From: Rhodospirillaceae bacterium
GTDB lineage: Bacteria > Pseudomonadota > Alphaproteobacteria > Rhodospirillales > Rhodospirillaceae
Reading direction: 5' to 3'
DNA: 9,973 nucleotides
NCBI GenBank assembly: GCA_016937315.1
Contig: JAFGWD010000168.1
Location: 1-9,973, forward strand
The notes under the pieces: model-generated
What the model saw: only the letters and a program-made list of their open reading frames with translations
Database searches by the model: none
Told to the model about the DNA's origin: nothing
Shown: piece by piece, positions 1-5,651 of the stretch
Position numbering within the stretch: the stretch's first letter is position 1
Layout of the letters: each line of letters opens with the position of its first letter
Program-made: the position numbers and the translations under genes

Positions 1-344
1 GCGGCCTCCATATGCACTTTGGAAACCAAGGGGCAGGTGGCGTCGAAGGCGTGCAGTTTGCGACGATGGGCCTCGGCAGGGACCGATTTTGGGACGCCGT
101 GGGCAGAAAATACCACTGTCGCGTCGTCAGGGACTTCATCCAACGCGTCGACGAAAACCGCACCTTTGGCTTCTAGGCCTTCAACAACGAAACGGTTGTG
201 GACGATTTCGTGTCGCACAAAAATGGGTGCGCCGTGGGTTTCCAGGAGGCGTTCGACGATTTGAATGGCACGATCGACACCCGCACAGAAACCGCGTGGT
301 GCGGCTAAAATCACGGTCAAAGGGGGTAACGTGTCGTGGACCAT
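1..344 (-). CDS. ispH: 4-hydroxy-3-methylbut-2-enyl diphosphate reductase (IspH/LytB), N-terminal part
   Basis: Catalyses the last step of the MEP pathway, reducing HMBPP to IPP and DMAPP with a [4Fe-4S] cluster in the cytoplasm. Reading the minus strand from ATG at 344 gives 114 residues before the window edge; the C-terminal two thirds are off-window. Visible family motifs are the first cluster cysteine in PRGFCAGV (C20), the substrate-binding histidine in HEIVHN (H49), a second histidine in FSAHGV (H82), and the second cluster cysteine in DATCPLV (C104). The spacing C20-H49-H82-C104 equals that of E. coli IspH (C12, H41, H74, C96) with a constant offset of 8, so alignment is gap-free here. 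The third cluster cysteine would lie off-window. A GAGGGA ribosome-binding site sits about 7 bases before the ATG. The gene is divergent from the lipoprotein gene at 499, sharing a roughly 150 bp intergenic region. Family assignment is very secure. Confidence 0.96.
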   Translation of the reverse strand, partial: MVHDTLPPLTVILAAPRGFCAGVDRAIQIVERLLETHGAPIFVRHEIVHNRFVVEGLEAKGAVFVDALDEVPDDATVVFSAHGVPKSVPAEAHRRKLHAFDATCPLVSKVHMEA

Positions 345-371
345 AGTTTTTCCCTCGCTGGTGTGTCGGTT

Positions 372-399
372 GATGTAGCAAATTCAAACCGCTTGTGAA
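372..399 (-). promoter_or_regulatory. Possible sigma-70-type promoter for ispH
   Basis: On the minus strand, TTCACA (5 of 6 to TTGACA, at 394-399) is followed after 16 bases by TACATC (372-377, a poor match to TATAAT), about 28 bases upstream of the ispH start. The -10 is weak, so this is only a candidate. It lies in the divergent intergenic region, where a promoter for ispH is expected. Confidence 0.25.
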
Positions 400-498
400 A
401 GGTTGTGACGTGGGTGCGATTTTTCAAACCCGGTTGCCGTGGTCGTTCGCTTGAGTTATGACCGGTGCAGGTTCGCGTGAGCGTGAGGGAGTGCTTCA

Positions 499-1095
499 AT
501 GATGGTGCAGCAGCAGGGTTTATGTTTCCGATTCGCGGCGACGCGGCACCTTCTGGCTGGATGTGCCGTGGTGTCGGGATTGGCTCTGGGCGGGTGTTCG
601 GTGTTTGAACCGAAAGCACCTCCGCCGCCTTGCCCAACGGTGAAAATAGATCGTGACACCGCTCATGTGACCCAATTTCGTGGGACTGGTGAGGATATCA
701 CCGACACGGTGATGGAAACCGAAATCATCGGGTATATCGGTGAATGTGTCGTTGATAAGGACGCCCATGTTGTGGATATGACCTTGGCGGTTTCTTTCTT
801 GGCGAAACTCGGCCCCGCCGCTGCTGCGGCTGACGAAAAGGGCGAACGTCACCAAGCCTTCACGTATTTTGTGGCGCTTCCCGATTTTTTCCCGCATCCG
901 GCTGGAAAACAGGTGTTCTCGGCCAAAGTGTCCTTTCCACCCAACGTCAATCAAATGCGCTATCGGGATGCCGATGTGGTGTTGCACATCCCCCTGGCGA
1001 AGTCCGTGTCCTCGGGCGATACGCGGGTCTATCTGGGGCTGCAATTGACCGATGACCAACTGCGCTTCAATCGTAAGAATCGCCCACAGTATTGA
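499..1095 (+). CDS. Small lipoprotein of unknown function
   Basis: Predicted 198-residue secreted lipoprotein. Residues 1-32 form a type II signal peptide: a basic n-region (R11, R16, H17), a hydrophobic stretch (about 18-30), and an LGGC lipobox with lipidated cysteine C33. Serine at +2 suggests sorting to the outer membrane by the usual Lol rule. A short proline-rich linker (about 40-46, PPPPCP) follows, then a roughly 150-residue domain of alternating polar and hydrophobic stretches that looks beta-rich, without transmembrane segments. Two cysteines remain in the mature part (C45, C83) and could form a disulfide. The motif EDITDTVMETEI (about 65-76) looks like a family signature. I recognise no enzymatic motif and cannot name a function. 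A purine-rich GTGAGGGAG lies about 8 bases before the tandem ATG ATG start at 499/502; either ATG could serve. It is divergent from ispH and appears monocistronic. Confidence 0.82.
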   Translation: MMVQQQGLCFRFAATRHLLAGCAVVSGLALGGCSVFEPKAPPPPCPTVKIDRDTAHVTQFRGTGEDITDTVMETEIIGYIGECVVDKDAHVVDMTLAVSFLAKLGPAAAAADEKGERHQAFTYFVALPDFFPHPAGKQVFSAKVSFPPNVNQMRYRDADVVLHIPLAKSVSSGDTRVYLGLQLTDDQLRFNRKNRPQY

Positions 1096-1119
1096 TGGGG
1101 ATGCGCCAATTCATTTCAG

Positions 1120-1167
1120 GCTCTTGAAACGCACGAGATGAACCTCACGTCAAGAGCGGTGTGAGGT
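1120..1167 (+). promoter_or_regulatory. Two interleaved perfect stems (pseudoknot or competing hairpins)
   Basis: An 8-bp perfect arm pair (1120-1127 with 1150-1157) encloses the 5' arm of a second, 7-bp perfect pair (1142-1148 with 1161-1167), extendable by one G-U pair. The topology is that of an H-type pseudoknot. However, only 3 bases (1158-1160) would have to span the 8-bp stem, which is tight, so two alternative hairpins are likelier. It lies 25 bases after the lipoprotein stop codon. There is no U-tract after it, so it is not a standard intrinsic terminator. A role is inferred only from the geometry. Confidence 0.4.
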
Positions 1168-1322
1168 CAGGGGCGATGCGCGGCAATACCGATTCCTCGT
1201 TGGAAGATACGGCTTATGGCCGGAGATGACCTGCGTTCTGGTGGTTTTGCGAGAGATCACAGGCTTGTCGTTGGAAACGCATATCGGGGATAACGCCCCG
1301 CTGTGTGCAGAATCATTGTCAT

Positions 1323-1374
1323 GCCCCGTGACTTGGGCCTAATCCTGATCCTGATAGACCGTCCGAGTCGGGGC
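1323..1374 (+). promoter_or_regulatory. Long GC-rich imperfect hairpin
   Basis: GCCCCG-TG-ACTTGG (1323-1336) pairs with CCGAGTCGGGGC (1363-1374): 12 base pairs including one G-U, with a 2-base bulge (1329-1330) and a 26-base loop holding a tandem TCCTGA TCCTGA. No U-tract follows. It sits in the middle of the gene-free region and is the strongest single stem there. Confidence 0.4.
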
Positions 1375-1439
1375 TGAGGGGGCAAGATGTGGTTCTCTGT
1401 GGGTCAGCATCAATCCGGGCATGAATCTATGTATGCCGT

Positions 1440-1452
1440 CGCAAGACTTGCG
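1440..1452. promoter_or_regulatory. 13-bp palindrome, possible operator
   Basis: CGCAAG-A-CTTGCG is a perfect 6-bp dyad around one central base. This is the form expected of a binding site for a dimeric regulator; a hairpin is impossible with a 1-base loop. It is about 207 bp upstream of the LuxR-type gene. No bound protein is known. Confidence 0.25.
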
Positions 1453-1658
1453 CTGGTTCGAGTTTCCCACCTACAAGAAAGGGTGGGGTAAACGACCTAC
1501 CCACTTGCCTATTCGGGTGGTTGCGGTATTGTGCGTTTGGTGCAGGGTCGTGAATTGACTCGGTGCGAGGGGTCGTTCCGGGGCGGGGCGATTGGACGAA
1601 CGAGGGCGGGGCGTGTGGTCCTGCTCGTGGGGCTTGGGTGCAAGGGTGCGGGTCGAGG

Positions 1659-2306
1659 ATGGCCGGAAAGAAACGAAAAACGATTCAGCGTAAATCTCCT
1701 ATTGAGGTGATGATTGCGGAAAAGAACCCGTTGCTGCAAAGCAGCTTGATTCGGTTGTTTGCTGCGGATGACCGCTTTGTTTTGGTGTCCATGGCCCCTG
1801 ATGGGGAACGGTTCTTGACTGCAGCGGAAAACGTGCGTTTCGATGTTGGGGTGATTGGCTGGGAGATGCCCTATTTGGGCGGCCGTGGCGTTCTGGAAGC
1901 CTTTTTGCGCCGTGAACGGAACGCCAAATTGATCGTTTATACAGGATCTTCCAATCCAGCAATCCCGGTCGAGGCCGAGATGTTGGGGGCCTGGGGGTTT
2001 TGTTCCAAGGCCGATCCCGGAGCCAATCTTTTAGAGACAATTGCTGCCGTTGCCGATGGACGTAAGGTGTTTCCCTTCGTCAGTGCATCGCGTGCCGCGA
2101 ATGATCCTCTGGCGTCGTTGACCCCACGAGAGCGCGAACTTCTGACCGCGCTGGCCAGTGGGATTACCAACGCGCAGATCGCCAAGCGGTTCGACATCTC
2201 GTTAAACACCGTGAAGTTCCACCTTAAAAATCTTTACGAGAAGCTGAGTGTCGATAATCGCTCGCAGGCGGTCGCGTTTTATCTAAGTAGCCGAAAAGTA
2301 GTGTAG
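1659..2306 (+). CDS. NarL/LuxR-type transcriptional regulator with degenerate receiver domain
   Basis: A 215-residue protein with the two-domain plan of NarL-family response regulators: receiver about 15-135, LuxR-type helix-turn-helix about 150-213. The HTH is canonical: LTPRERELLTALASG, then NAQIAKRFDISLNTVKFHL, and YEKLSVDNRSQAV. The receiver is not canonical. The usual acidic pair after beta-1 is E21-K22 (MIAEKNP), and the phosphoacceptor position in DVGVIGWEMP is G67 rather than Asp. The switch residues T95 (VYTG) and K117 (CSKAD) remain. So the fold is kept but Asp phosphorylation at the normal site looks impossible; control by a ligand, partner protein or expression level is inferred. 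I chose ATG at 1659, about 10 bases after AAGGGTG. An in-frame GTG at 1563 would add 32 Gly/Arg-rich residues that do not look like protein. It lies 236 bp upstream of glpX on the same strand, making it a plausible regulator of that cluster. Confidence 0.88.
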   Translation: MAGKKRKTIQRKSPIEVMIAEKNPLLQSSLIRLFAADDRFVLVSMAPDGERFLTAAENVRFDVGVIGWEMPYLGGRGVLEAFLRRERNAKLIVYTGSSNPAIPVEAEMLGAWGFCSKADPGANLLETIAAVADGRKVFPFVSASRAANDPLASLTPRERELLTALASGITNAQIAKRFDISLNTVKFHLKNLYEKLSVDNRSQAVAFYLSSRKVV

Positions 2307-2457
2307 GTGCGGTCTTCGGGTGGGTCCACGGGGCGGGAGATCGTCCTGAGATGTTGTCTTGGGGGTTGCGCGAAAACCAGCGCTGCGGTATCCCCGCGCG
2401 TAACAAAAGTGTGTTTTTCGAAGCGGGTCGCATGTGCGGCCAGAGGCCCGTTTCCTG

Positions 2458-2463
2458 TATGAT
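2458..2463 (+). promoter_or_regulatory. Possible -10 element of the glpX promoter
   Basis: TATGAT matches TATAAT at 5 of 6 positions and lies 80 bp before the glpX start. No good -35 is found at 17 bp (TGCGGC at 2435-2440), which would fit an activator-dependent promoter. Transcription from here would give a leader of roughly 70 bases containing the hairpin at 2498-2522. Confidence 0.3.
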
Positions 2464-2497
2464 CGAGTCCCGTCTGCCGGGAGGGTCTGGCCGCCAC

Positions 2498-2522
2498 TGC
2501 CGTCTGGAGAATCAGAACGGCA
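2498..2522 (+). promoter_or_regulatory. Leader hairpin upstream of glpX
   Basis: TGCCGTCTG (2498-2506) pairs with CAG-A-ACGGCA (2513-2522), giving 9 base pairs with a single bulged A (2516) and a GAGAAT loop. It ends 8 bases before the GGGGGA ribosome-binding site of glpX. Its position suits a role in translation or mRNA stability. No U-tract follows, so termination is unlikely. Confidence 0.4.
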
Positions 2523-2542
2523 ACATCGACGGGGGACTAAAT

Positions 2543-3517
2543 ATGGTGCATCGTCCGATACAACAACGGACGCCGTTGTTCGCCTATAGCTTACGCAATG
2601 TAACCGAGGCTGCGTCTTTGGCGGCGTACGATTGGGTTGGGCGTGGCGACAAGAATGCCGCTGATGGTGCTGCGGTTGAAGCGATGCGCAGAGAATTGAA
2701 TGCGCTGCCAATCGAAGGCACGGTGATTATTGGTGAAGGGGCCAAGGACGAAGCCCCAGAACTGTATTGTGGTGAGTCCATTGGCTTGGCGCGTAACCGT
2801 GCCAAGTTCGATATCGCGGTCGATCCAGTGGAAGGCACCAGCTATACCGCTTTGGGTATTGCCAATGCACTCTCGGTGATCGCCTTGGCTCCGCGTGGCA
2901 CGATGTTCGATCCCGGTCCGTCCTATTACATGGAAAAGATTGCGGTTCCGAAAGAAGCCAAGGGGTTGATTGATCCCGAGGCGCCGACCGCCGATAAACT
3001 GAAGGTTCTGGCCCGTGCGTTGGGGAAACCCGTGCGGGAATTGACGGTGTTCTTGCTGGAAAAACCGCGCCACCAAAAAGTCATTTCCGAAATCTATGCC
3101 GCAGGTGCACGCTGCTCCCTCTATCCAGCGGGTGATGTGATGGGCGGTCTTTTGGCGGCCTTCCCGGATTCCGGTGTGGACATGCTTTTGGGGACCGGTG
3201 GAACGCCGGAAGGCATTTTGACCGCGTGTGCGTTGCGGGCTTTGGGTGCTGATTTCATGGGACGCTTCGACCCGCAGTCGGATGATGAGCGTAAGGTGAT
3301 CGCCGACTTCGGCTTGACCACCGATAAATGGTTGATGATGGACGACTTAGTTTCTTCGGACCAAGTGTTCTTCTGTGCGACCGGTGTGACCGATGGGATT
3401 TTGGTGGATGGCGTGACTGTCGAGGGTAACTTTGCCCGCACCCAAACCCTGATGATCAGCGGTCCCTATGGCGAACGTCAGGTTCTGACCAGTTATCACA
3501 TGGTGGAAGCCGACTGA
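2543..3517 (+). CDS. glpX: Class II fructose-1,6-bisphosphatase (GlpX family; probably also sedoheptulose-1,7-bisphosphatase)
   Basis: Hydrolyses fructose-1,6-bisphosphate to fructose-6-phosphate; many GlpX enzymes of carbon-fixing bacteria also act on sedoheptulose-1,7-bisphosphate. The 324-residue length is normal for the family. Motifs in order: GRGDKNAAD (D36, metal), GEGAKDEAPELYCGE (64-78), DPVEGT (94-99, metal-binding D94 and E97), the segment YPAGDVMGGLLAAFP (194-208), and GTGGTPEGILTA (217-228, E223). All expected acidic metal ligands are present. I chose ATG at 2543 because MVHRPIQQR precedes a typical N-terminus and GGGGGA lies about 6-12 bases upstream; the open frame back to 2351 has no family similarity. 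It heads a cluster with transketolase (49-bp gap), aldolase and epimerase, which points to a biosynthetic role (Calvin-type sugar rearrangement or gluconeogenesis) rather than glycerol use. Lithium-insensitive, metal-dependent activity is family knowledge. Confidence 0.95.
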   Translation: MVHRPIQQRTPLFAYSLRNVTEAASLAAYDWVGRGDKNAADGAAVEAMRRELNALPIEGTVIIGEGAKDEAPELYCGESIGLARNRAKFDIAVDPVEGTSYTALGIANALSVIALAPRGTMFDPGPSYYMEKIAVPKEAKGLIDPEAPTADKLKVLARALGKPVRELTVFLLEKPRHQKVISEIYAAGARCSLYPAGDVMGGLLAAFPDSGVDMLLGTGGTPEGILTACALRALGADFMGRFDPQSDDERKVIADFGLTTDKWLMMDDLVSSDQVFFCATGVTDGILVDGVTVEGNFARTQTLMISGPYGERQVLTSYHMVEAD

Positions 3518-3566
3518 TCCTTGGCTTCCATTTGTTTTTCGACCCGATAGAGGAATATCCCCTGCG

Positions 3567-5564
3567 ATGACCCACGCGATTCCGGCACCCGTCTCCCATG
3601 ATCGATTGGCGACTGCCGTCCGCTTTCTTGCCGCCGATGCGATTGAAAAGGCCAACTCTGGCCACCCTGGCATGCCTTTGGGCATGGCTGATGTCGCGAC
3701 CGTGCTGTTTTCCCGCTTCTTAAAGTTCGACCCGCAAGAACCCAAATGGCCGGATCGTGACCGCTTTGTGCTGTCAGCTGGGCACGGGTCAATGCTGTTG
3801 TACGCGCTGTTGTATTTGACTGGATACGAGGATGTGGATCTAGAACAGGTCAAATCCTTCCGTCAGATGGGGGCACGCACGGCGGGGCATCCGGAGTATG
3901 GGCATGTGGCCGGTGTGGAAACCACCACCGGGCCGTTGGGTCAGGGGATTGCGACGGCGGTAGGCATGGCCTTGGCCGAGCGTATGATGAATGCGCGGTT
4001 CTCCGATGCGGCAGTCGATCATTACACCTATGTGATGTGTGGTGATGGTTGCTTGATGGAAGGGATCAGCCAAGAGGCGATTTCCCTTGCTGGGCATTTA
4101 CAGTTGTCCAAGCTGATCGTGCTTTGGGATGACAACGGCATTTCCATTGATGGCAAGACCTCGTTGTCCCCCTCCGAGGACCATTTGGCACGCTTTGTGG
4201 CGGCGGGATGGGATGCGGTGCGTGTCGACGGTCATGATGCAGAAGCCGTCGCCACAGCTATTGCGACGGCGCGGGAGAGTGACCGCCCATCCTTGATTGC
4301 CTGTCGCACGGTGATTGGCAAGGGTGCGCCCAACAAACAGGGCAGCCATAAAATCCATGGTGCGCCGTTGGGAGCCGAGGAATTGGCTGCGGCACGGGTT
4401 GCTCTCAATTGGCCGCACGAGCCCTTTGCGGTGCCTGAGGATGTCTTGGATGCGTGGCGTTTGACTGGGGCGAAGGGCGATGGGTCTCGCATGGCCTGGG
4501 AAGCTCGGATGAGCTTCCTGTCGCAGGACAAATACGATGAATTCCAGCGGTTGTCCGAAGGTCTGATGCCGCGTGGTTGGCAGTCTGATTTGCTGGCTCA
4601 CAAAAAGGCGTTGTCTGAGGCCAAGTCTAAGGTGGCAACCCGTAAGGCCAGCCAGGATGTCATCACGGTCCTGTCCAAGGCGATTCCAGAATTGATTGGT
4701 GGATCGGCGGATTTGACCGGGTCCAACTTGACCAAGGGCGATAACCAAGTTTCCATTGCTCCTGGTGCGTTTGCTGGAAACTACATTCACTATGGCATTC
4801 GGGAACACGGCATGGCCGCCGCGATGAATGGTCTGGCGGTGCATGGTCCGTTCATTCCCTACGGTGGCACGTTTATGGTGTTCACCGATTACCTGCGCCC
4901 AGCGCTGCGGCTGTCGGCCTTGATGGGGGTGCGTGTGGTTTATGTGATGACCCATGACTCCATTGGCCTTGGGGAGGATGGTCCGACCCATCAGCCGATT
5001 GAACACCTTGCCTCTTTACGGGCCATGCCCAATGTCCTGGTGATGCGTCCGGCCGATGCGGTGGAAACCGCCGAGTGCTGGCAGGAAGCTTTGAACCAGG
5101 AACATCGCCCCAGTGTTTTGGCATTGTCGCGTCAGAATCTGCCGACGTTGCGTACAGAGCATACCATTGAAAATCGGTGCGCGAAGGGCGGCTACGTTTT
5201 GTCCGAGCCTTCCGCGCCGCGTGTCGTGACTTTGATCGCGACAGGGTCAGAAGTGGCTCTGGCGGTTGATGCGGCTAAGGTTCTGAATGCCGAAGGTATT
5301 GCCACGGCGGTTGTTTCTCTGCCGTGTTGGGAGCTGTTCGATGAACAGCCTGCCGATTATCGCTCCAGTGTGTTGGGGCATGGCGGCGTGAGAATGGCGA
5401 TTGAGGCTGGGTCTCCCATGGGTTGGGAACGTTACGTTGGCACGCATCAGCCGATTTTGGGGATAAACTGTTTCGGCGCGTCTGCACCTGCCGATAAACT
5501 CTTTGAACACTTCGGTTTTACCGTGGACAATGTGGTGCAGACGGTAAAAACCCGCTTGGGCTAA
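3567..5564 (+). CDS. tkt: Transketolase
   Basis: Thiamine-diphosphate enzyme transferring two-carbon ketol units between sugar phosphates in the pentose phosphate and Calvin pathways; cytoplasmic dimer. At 665 residues it is full length. The N-terminal ThDP domain shows SGHPGMPLG (31-39, catalytic H33), SAGHGSMLLYALL (70-82), TGPLGQG (121-127), and the ThDP/metal motif GDG (159-161) to DDN (188-190). The pyrimidine-binding domain has IREHGMAAAMNG (411-422, catalytic E413) and MTHDSIGLGEDGPTHQP (461-477), which binds substrate phosphate and hydroxyls. The C-terminal domain (about 535-665) is complete. AGAGGAA lies about 12 bases before the ATG. It follows glpX by 49 bp and precedes the aldolase by 87 bp, so co-transcription is likely. 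In a cbb context it would be called cbbT; the sequence alone cannot separate a Calvin-dedicated copy from a housekeeping one. Confidence 0.97.
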   Translation: MTHAIPAPVSHDRLATAVRFLAADAIEKANSGHPGMPLGMADVATVLFSRFLKFDPQEPKWPDRDRFVLSAGHGSMLLYALLYLTGYEDVDLEQVKSFRQMGARTAGHPEYGHVAGVETTTGPLGQGIATAVGMALAERMMNARFSDAAVDHYTYVMCGDGCLMEGISQEAISLAGHLQLSKLIVLWDDNGISIDGKTSLSPSEDHLARFVAAGWDAVRVDGHDAEAVATAIATARESDRPSLIACRTVIGKGAPNKQGSHKIHGAPLGAEELAAARVALNWPHEPFAVPEDVLDAWRLTGAKGDGSRMAWEARMSFLSQDKYDEFQRLSEGLMPRGWQSDLLAHKKALSEAKSKVATRKASQDVITVLSKAIPELIGGSADLTGSNLTKGDNQVSIAPGAFAGNYIHYGIREHGMAAAMNGLAVHGPFIPYGGTFMVFTDYLRPALRLSALMGVRVVYVMTHDSIGLGEDGPTHQPIEHLASLRAMPNVLVMRPADAVETAECWQEALNQEHRPSVLALSRQNLPTLRTEHTIENRCAKGGYVLSEPSAPRVVTLIATGSEVALAVDAAKVLNAEGIATAVVSLPCWELFDEQPADYRSSVLGHGGVRMAIEAGSPMGWERYVGTHQPILGINCFGASAPADKLFEHFGFTVDNVVQTVKTRLG

Positions 5565-5573
5565 ATCAAATGG

Positions 5574-5609
5574 CCGACAGTCCTGCCGTCTGTGGCGGTG
5601 GGCTGTCGG
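5574..5609 (+). promoter_or_regulatory. Intercistronic hairpin between tkt and fba
   Basis: CCGACAGTCC (5574-5583) pairs with GGGCTGTCGG (5600-5609) over 10 bp with one G-U, starting 9 bases after the tkt stop. The loop can form a further GCC/GGC pairing. The sequence after it (TTCAATAAAA) is not T-rich, so intrinsic termination is unlikely. An mRNA processing or 3'-end protection element is inferred. Confidence 0.5.
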
Positions 5610-5651
5610 GTTCAATAAAACCTGAACAGGAACAGTGGAGGAAGCGACACC

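Larger units (their letters stand above)
1096..1658. other. Long gene-free region with several inverted repeats; possible structured RNA or leader
   Basis: No reading frame here resembles a protein, and I see no tRNA, and no RNase P, tmRNA or SRP RNA hallmark. What can be seen is an unusual amount of pairing potential: GCTCTTGA (1120-1127) with TCAAGAGC (1150-1157); ACCTCAC (1142-1148) with GTGAGGT (1161-1167); CGGGG (1285-1289) with CCCCG (1296-1300); a 12-bp arm pair 1323-1336 / 1363-1374; the palindrome CGCAAG-A-CTTGCG (1440-1452); and interleaved CCCACC/GGTGGG elements (1466-1520). The 9-base sequence TCGTTGGAA occurs at 1198 and 1268. The last 90 bases before the LuxR-type gene are very G-rich. 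It could be a non-coding RNA gene, a long 5' leader of the regulator, or decayed sequence; the sequence alone does not decide. Confidence 0.45.

Noticed and set aside
1285..1300. CGGGG/CCCCG hairpin as a terminator
   Set aside because: Five-bp stem with no T-tract, far from any stop codon; expected by chance in GC-rich DNA.
1450..1475. GGTTCGAG resembling a tRNA or tmRNA T-loop
   Set aside because: The flanking bases do not form the required 5-bp T stem, and no acceptor, D or anticodon arm is found around it.
1563..1658. N-terminal extension of the LuxR-type gene from GTG at 1563
   Set aside because: The extra 32 residues are Gly/Arg/Trp-rich products of a G-rich tract, lack a good ribosome-binding site and are unlike any receiver N-terminus; ATG 1659 follows AAGGGTG.
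2351..2542. N-terminal extension of glpX from ATG at 2351
   Set aside because: GlpX proteins begin close to the residues encoded at 2543; the 64 extra residues have no family similarity and contain the leader hairpin and a TATGAT element.
4098..5006. 302-residue open frame on the minus strand within tkt
   Set aside because: Antisense shadow of the transketolase gene with no recognisable domain.
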